From JAOTVV01 sp041602035 (lineage in GTDB: Bacteria > Gemmatimonadota > Gemmatimonadetes > Gemmatimonadales > GWC2-71-9): a stretch of DNA of 64,000 nucleotides. Made by a program: the position numbers and the translations under genes. Location of the stretch: contig JBFIHA010000006.1 of assembly GCA_041602035.1 (NCBI GenBank), forward strand, positions 1 through 64,000. The letters run 5' to 3'. The notes below the pieces were generated by a model that searched no databases, had not been told where the DNA came from, and was given only the letters and a program-made list of their open reading frames with translations. This document shows positions 26,320 through 35,426 of the stretch, in pieces; within the stretch, counting starts at the first letter, position 1, and the number at the start of each line of letters is the position of its first letter.

Positions 26320-26697
26320 TTACGGCGTGCACTTCGGCTCGCCCTCGTTGACGGCTGGCGCCAACGCGGTTGAACCGATGAAGATCGCGCAGGTCTTCGC
26401 GGTCAGGCCGTGGCCCACCGACCCGGTCCAGCCATCAGCCGTCAGGGCGATGTTCGGACCGGTCACGCCCGCGGTCACCGTGTAGGTGGTGGCCGGGAAG
26501 GTCGTGGTGTAGGCCACGTTGTCGGCGAAGTGGGCTTCCTCAGCAGTCGCCAGGTTCCGGAGATCGGACTTCATGGCGGTGAGGTAAGCCTTCTCCTTCG
26601 TCGTGGCGAACTTCGGAATGGCGATGGCGGCCAGAATACCAATGATCACCACCACGATCAGAAGCTCGATCAGGGTGAAACCCTTGCGGTTGAACAT
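26320..26697 (-). CDS. pilA: Type IV major pilin PilA, copy 2
   Basis: 125 residues from the ATG at 26697 (upstream TGGAGGAAGC); a longer frame runs through the promoter and is not used. MFNRKGFTLIELLIVVVIIG is a very short prepilin leader (cleavage after Gly6, Glu at mature position 5). The helix continues as ATTKEKAYLTAMKSDLRNLA, and the C-terminus has a Cys pair (KTCAIF and PKCTP). It is the first gene after a strong sigma-54 promoter, so it is probably the main pilin. Confidence 0.95.
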   Translation of the reverse strand: MFNRKGFTLIELLIVVVIIGILAAIAIPKFATTKEKAYLTAMKSDLRNLATAEEAHFADNVAYTTTFPATTYTVTAGVTGPNIALTADGWTGSVGHGLTAKTCAIFIGSTALAPAVNEGEPKCTP

Positions 26698-26741
26698 CTG
26701 CTTCCTCCAGCTGTTGAGTGACAAGAGTCGAGCTGCAACGT

Positions 26742-26759
26742 GCCACCTGTCCTGGTGGC
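26742..26759 (-). promoter_or_regulatory. Hairpin at the expected 5' end of the pilA mRNA
   Basis: GCCACC and GGTGGC arms (26742-26747 and 26754-26759) with a 6-base loop. The outer arm touches the -12 box of the sigma-54 promoter, and the rest would be at or just before the mRNA start. It could be a regulator site or a 5' stabilising stem. Confidence 0.35.
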
Positions 26760-26772
26760 AAGCTCCGTTCCA
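26756..26772 (-). promoter_or_regulatory. Sigma-54 promoter of pilA
   Basis: On the minus strand TGGAACG (26772-26766), four bases, then TTGC (26761-26758), then CA. Only one base differs from TGGCACG-N4-TTGC, and the spacing between the GG and GC pairs is the required ten bases. The pilin start is about 60 bases downstream. Pilin genes under sigma-54 and PilR control are well known in Pseudomonas and Myxococcus. Confidence 0.8.
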
Positions 26773-26911
26773 TGCGGAGCCATGCCAGTTAACTCTTTTC
26801 ACAGCAATAATATAGGTCGCCGGATGGGCCCGGAAAACCTCTCGCTCCGGCCGGGCGACGCTCTCATTATGCAAGGCACACCGCTAGGCGCAAACTCAGA
26901 TACGCCTTCGC

Positions 26912-28729
26912 TCAGCGCCCAGTGGGAGGCAGATCGCAAGCCGCCAGGGCCTCCAGCGCCGCCGCGAGCGGGGGTCTGAGCGCGCGGACCACGAGCACCG
27001 TGGCCGCGAGCCGGGCACAGGCGCCCAGTTCCACCGCGGCCGGAAGCGCCCGCTCAAGCGAGTCCAACCGGGCCGCGGCAGACACGACCCGCCCCGCCGA
27101 CCAGTCCCGTGTCGCGTCGACAAGCGTTGCCTCCCACGACGCGCCGGCACCGGCGGCAAGCGCACGCCGATAGGCGGCTAGGACCATCTCGCTCCCCAGA
27201 AGATCTCGTGCGCCGGCCGCCGCAACCGCGAGCGCGGAATCAGGCTGACCCGTGGCGATGAGGGCATCGGTCAGGACTTCCACGATGCGGGCATCGCGCC
27301 GATAGCGTCCGTACGCCCGCTCGGCCTCCTGGAGGGCGAGCGTGGGACGACCCTGGGCGAGAGCCTGACGGGACGCGAGGACGGCCGCCCAGGGATCGGC
27401 CGGAAACAGCGCCCCGGCCACCAACAGCTCCCCGAGCGCCCAGGCCGAATCGCCGCGGGCCGCCACGTACTCGCTGAGCAGGACTCGGATGTGGAAGTTC
27501 TCCGGATGGGCAGCCTGCTCCTCGACGAGCAGCGTGAGTGCGTCGGACCAAAGCGGGATCCGATCCACCGTGCGATAGGCGAACAGCAGCACCACACCGG
27601 CACATGCAACCGCTGCGGCACGACGGCGTGGGCCGTCCCAGACTCGGGCCGCGCCCCACCCGGCGATCACCGCGGGCGCGATCACCGCCAAGTAGAGGTT
27701 CCGCTCGGCGAGCACCACGCCGGAAACGACCAGGAGGTTCGCCGTCGGCGCGTAGCTCAGCACCGCGACCAGGATTCCGAAGGCCACCACGGGAGCGCGC
27801 CGCACCGACAGGGCACCCACGGCGAGTACGGCCACCGTCGTCAGGAGTCCGAGCGTCCCCACGAGCGTGAGCGACTCACGCACCTGTATCACTTGCGGCG
27901 CGTAATCCGAGGCGAGCGCAAAGGGCCACGCAAGCAGGCGGACGACCTCGAGGTACACGGGGAGCATCGTCATCACCCGCCCGTACGAAGACAGCCCAAA
28001 GAAGGCTGCATGCATCCCGCCGCCGACCAGCCCGCCCGCAATCCCGCGCCACAGAAACAGCCACGCCACCGTGAGCGCGGCGACGGCCAGGTACAGGCCC
28101 GTCGCCGAATCGCGAGACCGCCGCGGCTCGAGCGCGTGATCGACGGCGATCACGGCGATTGCGATCACTCCATGCTCTTTGGACCAGAGCGCCAACGCCA
28201 CGGCAGCGACCGTGGCCGCGAGCCACCACCGTCGGGCCCCTGCTGACTCCGCCTGCCGGTACCGGCGCGCGCCCAGCACGGCAAGCAGCAGCCATACGGC
28301 CACGAGGAGTTCGGCTCGCCCAACGACGTTGGCCACCGCCTCCACGTGGACCGGGTGCACGGCGAACACCAGTCCCGTCACGAGCGCGCCGATGGCTGGG
28401 AGCCACGCCAGCACCACACGCACCAGGAGCGCGGTCGCCGCCGCATGGAGCGCCACGTTGACGAGGTGGAACCACCACGGTGCACCGTTCGCGATGCTCC
28501 AATCCAGACCGTACGTCAGGATAGTGAACGGACGGTACAGGCCGGCCCAGCGCCACTCCCCCGGCCAGTAGACCTCGAACCACGCGCCGAGCGCGGCGGA
28601 GAACGAGTGGGTCGCCGGGTTGTCACTGATGGCCACCAGGTCGTCCCCGGCCCACCCGTTCCGCAGCGCCAGCAGATAGACGACGGTGGCAACCGCCGCC
28701 GCGATCCAGGTGGCGCGACCGCGCGTCAT
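26912..28729 (-). CDS. Multi-spanning GT-C glycosyltransferase with C-terminal TPR-like repeats (TMTC-like)
   Basis: 605 residues from the ATG at 28729, whose ATGA overlaps the stop of the next gene upstream. About ten to eleven membrane helices (1-395) include the early acidic pair NGWAGDDL and FAVHPVHVEAVANVVGRAEL, a phrase typical of TMTC-like protein O-mannosyltransferases and their bacterial relatives. The last 200 residues are helical repeats (LALQEAERAYGRYRRDARIV). Such enzymes move sugars from polyprenyl phosphate to outer targets. Next to a GT2 dolichol/polyprenyl-phosphate sugar synthase and pilin genes, pilin or surface glycosylation is plausible but not shown. Confidence 0.75.
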   Translation of the reverse strand: MTRGRATWIAAAVATVVYLLALRNGWAGDDLVAISDNPATHSFSAALGAWFEVYWPGEWRWAGLYRPFTILTYGLDWSIANGAPWWFHLVNVALHAAATALLVRVVLAWLPAIGALVTGLVFAVHPVHVEAVANVVGRAELLVAVWLLLAVLGARRYRQAESAGARRWWLAATVAAVALALWSKEHGVIAIAVIAVDHALEPRRSRDSATGLYLAVAALTVAWLFLWRGIAGGLVGGGMHAAFFGLSSYGRVMTMLPVYLEVVRLLAWPFALASDYAPQVIQVRESLTLVGTLGLLTTVAVLAVGALSVRRAPVVAFGILVAVLSYAPTANLLVVSGVVLAERNLYLAVIAPAVIAGWGAARVWDGPRRRAAAVACAGVVLLFAYRTVDRIPLWSDALTLLVEEQAAHPENFHIRVLLSEYVAARGDSAWALGELLVAGALFPADPWAAVLASRQALAQGRPTLALQEAERAYGRYRRDARIVEVLTDALIATGQPDSALAVAAAGARDLLGSEMVLAAYRRALAAGAGASWEATLVDATRDWSAGRVVSAAARLDSLERALPAAVELGACARLAATVLVVRALRPPLAAALEALAACDLPPTGR

Positions 28730-30222
28730 TGGGGACACCGGAAGCGGTACAGCGCCGGGCCGTCCGCGACGGTGAACAAGGGGACAAGGACGGAGTCCCC
28801 ACTCGCCTTGAACGCATCGAGCAGCGGCAGTGCCTCGCCCCCCAACCACGAGACGGCGACGTGGGACACACCCTGCTCACAGAGATATTGCGCGGTCGTG
28901 TCGGCGCCGAAGCCGAGCATCTGGCGTCCATTCAGCCGAAACAGAAACAGGGGCACCGTCGTGCGCCCCGTGTAGAGGTGAACCAGTGCTTCACCGTCGG
29001 AGGCGACGATCGCGGTCTCCGGTGTGCCGGTCCGGACGCCCGCGGTGAGGAGCGCAAATGGGCGGCTGGTGCGATTGGCGGTCACCGCAAACTGGCGGTC
29101 TTTCACAGAGACGATCTGGCGCCACCCGAACCCGAGGGCGAGCACAACGGCGAGGACACCGACCGGCACACGTCCCCACCAGTTCCACCGCCATGCCCGG
29201 AGCGACCCGGCGGTGGCGAAGAGCGCCATCCACGGTAGCAGGATCCACATGAAACGGTCGGGCGTGAACGGCCACAGCGTCACGAGGCCCACGTACGGCA
29301 CCAAGACCAGGAGCAGCGCGGGAACGCGGCGTGCCACCGTCACCGCGCCAACGACCACGACGGCGAGCAACACGACCGTCACGGCGAGCCAGATCGGGGT
29401 GGGAAGTGCGGGCACGAGCAGTCGCACGAACGGCTGGAGCGAGGTGAAGTCCAGCCCGGCGAGCAATCCGGCGAGCCCCGCCTGTCCCGCGTACTGGGCG
29501 TACGTGCCGTAGTTGGTGGCGAGGAGCGGGTTGACGCTGTCACCGTGCGCGGCGAGCCAGAGCCACCACGGCGCTGCCACCAGCAGCGCCACCCCGAGCG
29601 CCACGCCCGCGGCTCGGCGCCGGCCGCGCAGCCAGAGCGCAACCGGGATGCCCACGATGGCCGCGATGCCGATGGAGCGGGTGAGCGTCGCCAGGCCAGC
29701 AAGCACACCGGTCGCGACAGCCTTCCCCGGGCCGACCTCTTCCCCGTCGGCCACGCACACGGCGCCGGCCAGCAGTGCCAGGAACAGTGGTTCGGAGAAC
29801 CGCACGCCAACGAGCGTCAGCACGGGAAATGCCGTCACGCCGATGGTAAGCGCGAGATACCGCGCCAGTGGCGGCACAGCGGTCCGGCGGGCATGGTGGG
29901 CGATGATCCAGGCCGCCGCCCCGAGAGCCGCCGCATCGACGAGCTGGAACAGCACCACGTTTGCCGGGAACTGTGGCCAGAGCCGCCACAGCGCCGCCAG
30001 CACCATCGGGTAGAGCGGCGGGTAGTGCACGGCCGGCGGCGCCTCAGGCAGGTGCAGGGACACGAAGCCGCGCCCTTCGGCCAGGGCCTTCGCGAGCGCG
30101 ACGTAGATCCCGTCGTCGTAGAACACGCCCACCATGGCTCCGGTCTGCGCCCAGAGGGCAACAGTGAAGACGACGAGCCCGACGATGGCCGGCCCGTGCC
30201 CGCGGGTGAGCACGCGGGTCAC
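28726..30222 (-). CDS. GT-C/ArnT-like membrane glycosyltransferase
   Basis: 498 residues from the GTG at 30222-30220, which overlaps the stop of the GT2 gene (GTGA). About eleven membrane helices. The first outer loop contains the acidic pair in GVFYDDGIYVALAKALAEGR and a HYPPLYPMVLAALW phrase, the pattern of the GT-C superfamily (GT39/GT83, glycosyl transfer from a polyprenyl carrier). It is the middle of a three-gene glycosylation set. Confidence 0.8.
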   Translation of the reverse strand: MTRVLTRGHGPAIVGLVVFTVALWAQTGAMVGVFYDDGIYVALAKALAEGRGFVSLHLPEAPPAVHYPPLYPMVLAALWRLWPQFPANVVLFQLVDAAALGAAAWIIAHHARRTAVPPLARYLALTIGVTAFPVLTLVGVRFSEPLFLALLAGAVCVADGEEVGPGKAVATGVLAGLATLTRSIGIAAIVGIPVALWLRGRRRAAGVALGVALLVAAPWWLWLAAHGDSVNPLLATNYGTYAQYAGQAGLAGLLAGLDFTSLQPFVRLLVPALPTPIWLAVTVVLLAVVVVGAVTVARRVPALLLVLVPYVGLVTLWPFTPDRFMWILLPWMALFATAGSLRAWRWNWWGRVPVGVLAVVLALGFGWRQIVSVKDRQFAVTANRTSRPFALLTAGVRTGTPETAIVASDGEALVHLYTGRTTVPLFLFRLNGRQMLGFGADTTAQYLCEQGVSHVAVSWLGGEALPLLDAFKASGDSVLVPLFTVADGPALYRFRCPQ

Positions 30223-30986
30223 GGGGTGTGGTCGGTGGACGCGAACAGATTGAACCGGAGAATGTGCCAGATGGCGGCGACGCCGTCGCGCCAGTCGATC
30301 TTCTTGCCTTCGGCGTAGGTTCGACCGCTGTAGCTGATGGGCACCTCCCAAATCCTCGCCCCCGCCGTGGCCAGCCGCGCCGTCATCTCAGGCTCGATGC
30401 CAAATCGATCGGAGACGAGCGGCAGTGACTTGAGGAGGTCGGCCCGCACCATCTTGTAGCACGTCTCCATGTCGGTGAGGTTGAGGTCGGTGAGCATGTT
30501 CGAGAGCAAGGTCAGAAACCGATTGCCAACGGAGTGCCAGAAGTAGAGCACCCGGTGCGGACCGGCGAGGAATCGTGATCCGAACACCGCATCGGCGCGA
30601 TCCGTCCGAATCGGCTCCAGGAGCACCCGGAACTCCTGCGGATCGTACTCGAGGTCGGCGTCTTGGATGACGATCACGTGGCCCGTTGCCGCCTGAATGC
30701 CGGCGCGAACCGCCGCGCCCTTTCCCATGTTGTGCGGTTGGTCGATCACCCGGTCGACCAGGCCCTCACGCCCCAGTCGTGTCAGGATCTCGCCCGTGCG
30801 GTCCTTCGACGCATCGTTGACCGCCACGATCTCGATGTTGAGGGGAACCTCTCGCACCCGCCGAACCGCAGCTTCGATCGTGTCCGCTTCGTTGTAGGCC
30901 GGCATCACTGCCGACACGATCAGCTCGTCCGTGTCGGCCGGCAGTGGTGGGCCGTGAAACCGCCGCTCATGTCTTCTCAGCTTCAT
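30219..30986 (-). CDS. GT2 family glycosyltransferase (polyprenyl-phosphate sugar synthase-like)
   Basis: 255 residues from the ATG at 30986, which overlaps the end of the upstream regulator gene by 20 bases. A GT-A fold with VSAVMPAYNEADTIEAAVRR, the VNDASKDRTGEIL turn, HNMGKGAAVRAGIQAATGHV and the metal-binding DADLEYDP is typical of dolichol-phosphate mannose synthase-like enzymes. No membrane helix follows, so it is the soluble form. It probably makes the polyprenyl-phosphate sugar used by the two GT-C proteins next to it. Confidence 0.88.
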   Translation of the reverse strand: MKLRRHERRFHGPPLPADTDELIVSAVMPAYNEADTIEAAVRRVREVPLNIEIVAVNDASKDRTGEILTRLGREGLVDRVIDQPHNMGKGAAVRAGIQAATGHVIVIQDADLEYDPQEFRVLLEPIRTDRADAVFGSRFLAGPHRVLYFWHSVGNRFLTLLSNMLTDLNLTDMETCYKMVRADLLKSLPLVSDRFGIEPEMTARLATAGARIWEVPISYSGRTYAEGKKIDWRDGVAAIWHILRFNLFASTDHTP

Positions 30987-32340
30987 ACCTGGCCAGCTTG
31001 CGGTACAGGGTGGACGGATCGATACCCAGCACCTCCGCCGCACGGCTCTTGTTGCCGCCCTCGGCCTGGAGAACCCAGGAAATGTAGGCGCGCTCGATGA
31101 GCTCGAGTGTGGGGGTCTGGAGCGGACGGTCAGCCACGAACGGCTCGGACTTGGGCGACGTAACGCGGTCCGGAAGGGCATTGGCCCCAACCTCCTCACC
31201 CTCGGTCAGGGCCACGGCGTGCTCCAACGCGTTCTCCAATTCGCGGACGTTCCCGGGCCACGTGTACTCCATGACGATGGCGAGGGCGTCCTTGGCAAGG
31301 TGCTTGACCGCTTCGCCGCGTTGCTCCGCGATCCGCTGAAGGAACGCGTCGGTGAGCAGCGGGATGTCTTCGGCGCGTTCCCGCAACGGCGGAAGCCGAA
31401 GGGCAATCACGTTGAGCCGGTAGTAGAGGTCGGACCGGAAGGTGCCCTGCTTCATCTCGACATCCAGATCCCGGTTGGTCGCGGCGATCACCCGCACATC
31501 GACCGGGATCGGCACGGTTCCACCCACCGGCAGCGCCTCGCGCTCCTGAAGGACGCGCAGCAGCTTCACCTGAGTCGACGGTTTCGTGTCGGCGATTTCG
31601 TCGAGAAAGAAGCTGCCGCCCCGCGCGGCGGCGAACAGGCCCTCCTTGTCCCGATCGGCACCCGTGAACGAGCCTTTGACGTAGCCGAACAACTCCGACT
31701 CCAGGAGTGTCTCGGGGAGCGCGCCGCAGTTGATCGAGAAGAACGGCCCGTCGGTCCGCTGCGACAGCTCGTGGATATAGCGGGCGATGACCTCTTTTCC
31801 CGTTCCGCTCTCGCCCAAGATGAGTACCGTCGACTCCGTGGGGGCGACCTGGTCGGCGAGGCGCAACACGTCGCGGAAGATCTTCGACGTCCCAATGGGC
31901 TGCACGAGACGCGAGCGCTCCCGGCGCCGGATTTCGCGTTTGAGCTGCTTGTTCTCGGTCCGCAGGTTGCGCTGCTCGGCGGCTCGTTGACAGATGGCCA
32001 CCAGCTCGTCGTTCGAGAATGGTTTCTGGATGTAGTAGAACGCGCCCGCATTGACCGCCGCGATGGCCGACTGGAGCGTCGCCTGCGCGGTCATGAGGAT
32101 CACCGGCAGCTCGGTGTCGATCTCCCGTGCGGCCTGGAGGATGTCCGTGCCGCTCACGCCGGGCATCCGAATGTCGGTGAGGACCACGTCTGGCGGTCCC
32201 GCCTTGAGCGCCTCCAACCCGGCCTTGCCTCCCTGTGCGACTTCCGGCTGAAACCCCTTGTTCTTGAGCAGGATGCGCAGCGTGTCGAGGATCGCGCTCT
32301 CGTCATCGATGATGAGGATTCTGGCTCGAGTTTCGCTCAC
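30967..32340 (-). CDS. pilR: Sigma-54-dependent response regulator, PilR type
   Basis: 457 residues. The receiver is intact (ILIIDDESAILDTL; phosphoacceptor Asp56 in VVLTDIRMPG). In the AAA+ domain the Walker A is GESGTGKEV, and the sigma-54 contact loop reads GSFTGA rather than GAFTGA. A Fis-type DNA-binding helix pair ends the protein (GNKSRAAEVLGIDPSTLYRK). It overlaps the PilS-like kinase gene by four bases (ATGA). The name rests on the pairing with a six-helix PAS kinase and on the location in the pilus locus. Confidence 0.88.
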   Translation of the reverse strand: MSETRARILIIDDESAILDTLRILLKNKGFQPEVAQGGKAGLEALKAGPPDVVLTDIRMPGVSGTDILQAAREIDTELPVILMTAQATLQSAIAAVNAGAFYYIQKPFSNDELVAICQRAAEQRNLRTENKQLKREIRRRERSRLVQPIGTSKIFRDVLRLADQVAPTESTVLILGESGTGKEVIARYIHELSQRTDGPFFSINCGALPETLLESELFGYVKGSFTGADRDKEGLFAAARGGSFFLDEIADTKPSTQVKLLRVLQEREALPVGGTVPIPVDVRVIAATNRDLDVEMKQGTFRSDLYYRLNVIALRLPPLRERAEDIPLLTDAFLQRIAEQRGEAVKHLAKDALAIVMEYTWPGNVRELENALEHAVALTEGEEVGANALPDRVTSPKSEPFVADRPLQTPTLELIERAYISWVLQAEGGNKSRAAEVLGIDPSTLYRKLARYEAEKT

Positions 32341-34070
32341 GCGTCGTCCTCCGATTCCTCCGAAGAGCTGGCCGCGGGTATCACGATCGAGAACGTGGTC
32401 CCCGCACCCGGACTGGAATCCAGAAACAGCAAGCCGCGGTGGGCCTGCACCGCACGCTGCACGATGGCGAGGCCCAGGCCCGAGCCACCCATCCGGCCGC
32501 TCACGAACGGCTCAAATAGCCGATCGCGCAGTTCCTCCGGAATGCCAGGGCCGTCATCCGCGACGCGGAGCAACACGGCCCGTCCGATCCGCACGCCCAT
32601 GGGGACGTCGTCGATGCGAGCCTCACGGATGTCCACCCGAACCCGCGCGGTCTCAGTCGATGCCTGGACCGCATTCAGGACCAGATTCACCACCACTCGG
32701 TGGAGGAGATCTTCGTCCCCTTCCACCGGCGGCGCCGGCTCGGCAACGACCTGAAGGTCGGCGGCGTGGGGGCAGTCGGGATGCTTGCGCACCACCGCCA
32801 CCGCCGCATCCACTACGTGCGACAGATCGAACGGCCGTCCCTGTGTGACCCGGACCCGGGAGAAATCGAGAAACTCCGTAAGCAGCCGACTGAGCCGGTC
32901 GCTCTCACGAATGACCAATCGCGTCAGGTGTCGCTCGTCTTCTCCCTGCCGCTCGGTGCCGGCGAGTTGCTCGATCGACGATCGAATCGAGGCGAGCGGG
33001 TTCTTGATCTCGTGGGCGAGCGATGCCGACAACTCGGCAACGGCCTCCAAGCGCTCCGTCCTGAGGTGCAGCGCCTCGATCCGTTTTTGGTCGCTGATGT
33101 CGGTGAAGATGGCGGTCACCGACGGCGCGGCCGAATCCGGGATATCGATGCTCGTCGTGGTGACGCCGATCGGGAAGCGCCGGTCATCAACACGTACCTC
33201 GCCCTCCGACCGGACGGATTTCTGACGCGTCGAGCGGGTGACGGCAATCGCTCGTAGCAGCTCGGACGCCCGGTCGCCGATCAGCGCGTCGAGCGGTTGG
33301 TCTACGCTCGTGGCCTCGTCCAGCCCGAGCAGCTCGCGCGCGGCGGGGTTGGCGAAGACGAGCCGGCCCTCGCCATCCACCGTGAGCACGCCGCTGCGAA
33401 TGTTCTGGAGGATGTCGCTCGCTTCGAGCCGGAGCCGATGCACCTCCTGCTCGAGCTCCTCGCGTTCGGCCCCCATCACCCGCACGCGGCTCGCGATCAG
33501 TCCCGTGGCCATGAACACCGCCACGAACACGGCGATCTGGAGCCACACCACGACTGAGAGTGCGACGGGTTGCCACCAAACGATATCCGCCAGGTAGAGC
33601 ATGATCGCGAGGCTGGTGACGAGCAGGCTGGACGCCAGCGGCATCAGCACGGCACTGACCGCGATCACCAGGATGTACAGTGCCGGGAACTGGCTGGCTG
33701 GCCCCTCCGTGACGTGGACCACGGTCGTGACCAGAGCCAGGTCGAAGAGCGCTTGCGCGTACAAGAAGGTCAGGGTGGGCTCGGATCCGCGGACGTGCGT
33801 ATGCCAGACGGACAACGCACTGGCGATCACGCTAGCGATCGCGGCGACCGCCAGGATCACGATCGTCTCGGGCGGAACGGCCCTGAAGTAGAAGGCAGCC
33901 GCGACGAAGACAACGATCGCCACCGCGACGCGGCCCAGGTAGATCCACCCCAGCAGGTCCCGTGGCCAGGCAGTGCCGCCTATCGGCCCTACGGCGGCTC
34001 GCGGCCGACCTGTGCCCCCCGAGCGTTGCATACGGCCAAGTATCCTGAACCCCTTCGCAAAATGCAACAC
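32337..34070 (-). CDS. pilS: Sensor histidine kinase, PilS type
   Basis: 577 residues from the GTG at 34070; the ATG at 34031 is an equally possible start. Six membrane helices (about 38-195) with very short loops are followed by a coiled coil, a PAS domain (about 215-330), the phosphoacceptor helix SASLAHEIKNPLASIRSSIE (His353) and an ATPase domain (VVNLVLNAVQAS; ADDGPGIP; GSGLGLAIV). Six helices plus PAS plus kinase is the layout of Pseudomonas PilS, which senses pilin level in the membrane. It probably phosphorylates the neighbouring PilR. Confidence 0.9.
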   Translation of the reverse strand: MLHFAKGFRILGRMQRSGGTGRPRAAVGPIGGTAWPRDLLGWIYLGRVAVAIVVFVAAAFYFRAVPPETIVILAVAAIASVIASALSVWHTHVRGSEPTLTFLYAQALFDLALVTTVVHVTEGPASQFPALYILVIAVSAVLMPLASSLLVTSLAIMLYLADIVWWQPVALSVVVWLQIAVFVAVFMATGLIASRVRVMGAEREELEQEVHRLRLEASDILQNIRSGVLTVDGEGRLVFANPAARELLGLDEATSVDQPLDALIGDRASELLRAIAVTRSTRQKSVRSEGEVRVDDRRFPIGVTTTSIDIPDSAAPSVTAIFTDISDQKRIEALHLRTERLEAVAELSASLAHEIKNPLASIRSSIEQLAGTERQGEDERHLTRLVIRESDRLSRLLTEFLDFSRVRVTQGRPFDLSHVVDAAVAVVRKHPDCPHAADLQVVAEPAPPVEGDEDLLHRVVVNLVLNAVQASTETARVRVDIREARIDDVPMGVRIGRAVLLRVADDGPGIPEELRDRLFEPFVSGRMGGSGLGLAIVQRAVQAHRGLLFLDSSPGAGTTFSIVIPAASSSEESEDDA

Positions 34071-34163
34071 CCCGGATCACATGACCGGGCGTTCACGGCA
34101 GCCCGCTGGGGGTCGCGTGGCGGGTGTTCTCGCAGATGCGGTGGCGGCGCGGTACGGACGCAG

Positions 34164-34195
34164 ACGGGCCCCGGCGCTGCGGCGCCGGGGCCCGT
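34164..34195 (-). terminator. Strong GC hairpin after pilC
   Basis: A perfect 14-bp stem (ACGGGCCCCGGCGC at 34164-34177 with its complement at 34182-34195) and a 4-base loop, 21 bases past the pilC stop. No U-tract on the minus strand; still the most stable structure of the gap before pilS. Confidence 0.65.
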
Positions 34196-34215
34196 TACAA
34201 ACTCCACCGGTGGTC

Positions 34216-35406
34216 CTACCCGACCACGTTCACCATATCGAAGATCGGCAGGTACATCGAGACGATCATGCCACCGACCACGAGACCCAACACGACGATC
34301 ATGACCGGCTCCATGAGCGACAGCAGTGCGGCGACGGAGGCGTCGACCTCGTCATCGTAGAAGTCCGCGATCTTCGTCAGCATCTCGTCCAGCCCGCCGG
34401 TCGCCTCGCCAACCGCGATCATGGACGTCACCATCGGCGGGAACACCTTGGACTTCTCGAGCGGGCCCGCCACGGTCTCTCCGCCGGCAATCGAGCCACG
34501 GGACTCCATCACGGCGTCATGGATCACCCGGTTCCCGGCGGTCCTGGCCGTGATCTCGAGCCCATCCAGGATCGACACGCCCGACGCCAGGAGCGTTCCG
34601 AGCGTGCGGGTGAACCGTGAGACGGCAGATTTCCGTAGCAGATCCCCGAGCACCGGCATGTTCAGGAGCAGACGATCGATGTTCAGTTTTCCGCCCTCGG
34701 TCTGGTAGTACTGCCGGACGGCCACGGCGATCAGGATGCCGCCCACGATCATCGCCCACCAGTAGCCGGTGAGCATCTTGCTGAGCCAGATCACAAAGCG
34801 GGTGGGCGCCGGAAGCGGCACGTTGGCCTCGCGGAACATCTGCTCGAACGTCGGGATGACGAAGAGCAACAGCACGATGACCGCGATGCCCGCCACCGAG
34901 AAGATGACGGCGGGGTAGATCATCGCGCCCTTCACCTTGCGCACGATGGCGTCGTTCTTTTCGAGGAAGGTGGCAAGGCGCAGCAGAATGGTGTCCAGGA
35001 TACCGCCCGCTTCACCGGCCGCGACCATGTTGACGTACAGGGCGCTGAACGCGTTGCGGTGCTTGTCCAGCGCATCGGCGAGGGTCTGGCCGGCCTCGAC
35101 GTCGTACAGCACCTGCTTGGTCGTGCTCGCGAGCGCCTTGTTTTCCGTTTGCTGCGCCAGGATGTCCAGCGACTGCACCAGCGGGAGTCCAGCGTTGATC
35201 ATCGTCGCGAACTGCCGCGTGAACACGACGATGTCGCGGGTCGGAACACGGGTAGCGCGGCGCCGCTTCTGGCGCTCGCGGACCCGCACCACCATCAGCC
35301 GGTTCTTCCGCAGGTGCTCCCGGACGGCGTCCAGCGACGGCAGGTCGACGGTTCCTGTGGTCTCGTCGCCGGAGACCGTGCGGGCAGTGTACTCGTAGGT
35401 CGGCAT
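34216..35406 (-). CDS. pilC: Type IV pilus inner-membrane platform protein PilC
   Basis: 396 residues. Two GspF-type repeats are present, each starting with the FTRQFATMINAGLPLVQSLD-type phrase (about 63-185 and 265-390), with three membrane helices. MPTYEYTARTVSGDETTGTV at the N-terminus is the usual opening. It joins the PilB/PilT motors to pilin assembly. It follows pilT by 20 bases. Confidence 0.96.
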   Translation of the reverse strand: MPTYEYTARTVSGDETTGTVDLPSLDAVREHLRKNRLMVVRVRERQKRRRATRVPTRDIVVFTRQFATMINAGLPLVQSLDILAQQTENKALASTTKQVLYDVEAGQTLADALDKHRNAFSALYVNMVAAGEAGGILDTILLRLATFLEKNDAIVRKVKGAMIYPAVIFSVAGIAVIVLLLFVIPTFEQMFREANVPLPAPTRFVIWLSKMLTGYWWAMIVGGILIAVAVRQYYQTEGGKLNIDRLLLNMPVLGDLLRKSAVSRFTRTLGTLLASGVSILDGLEITARTAGNRVIHDAVMESRGSIAGGETVAGPLEKSKVFPPMVTSMIAVGEATGGLDEMLTKIADFYDDEVDASVAALLSLMEPVMIVVLGLVVGGMIVSMYLPIFDMVNVVG

Positions 35407-35426
35407 AGACTGTTCTCCGCGGGGGC

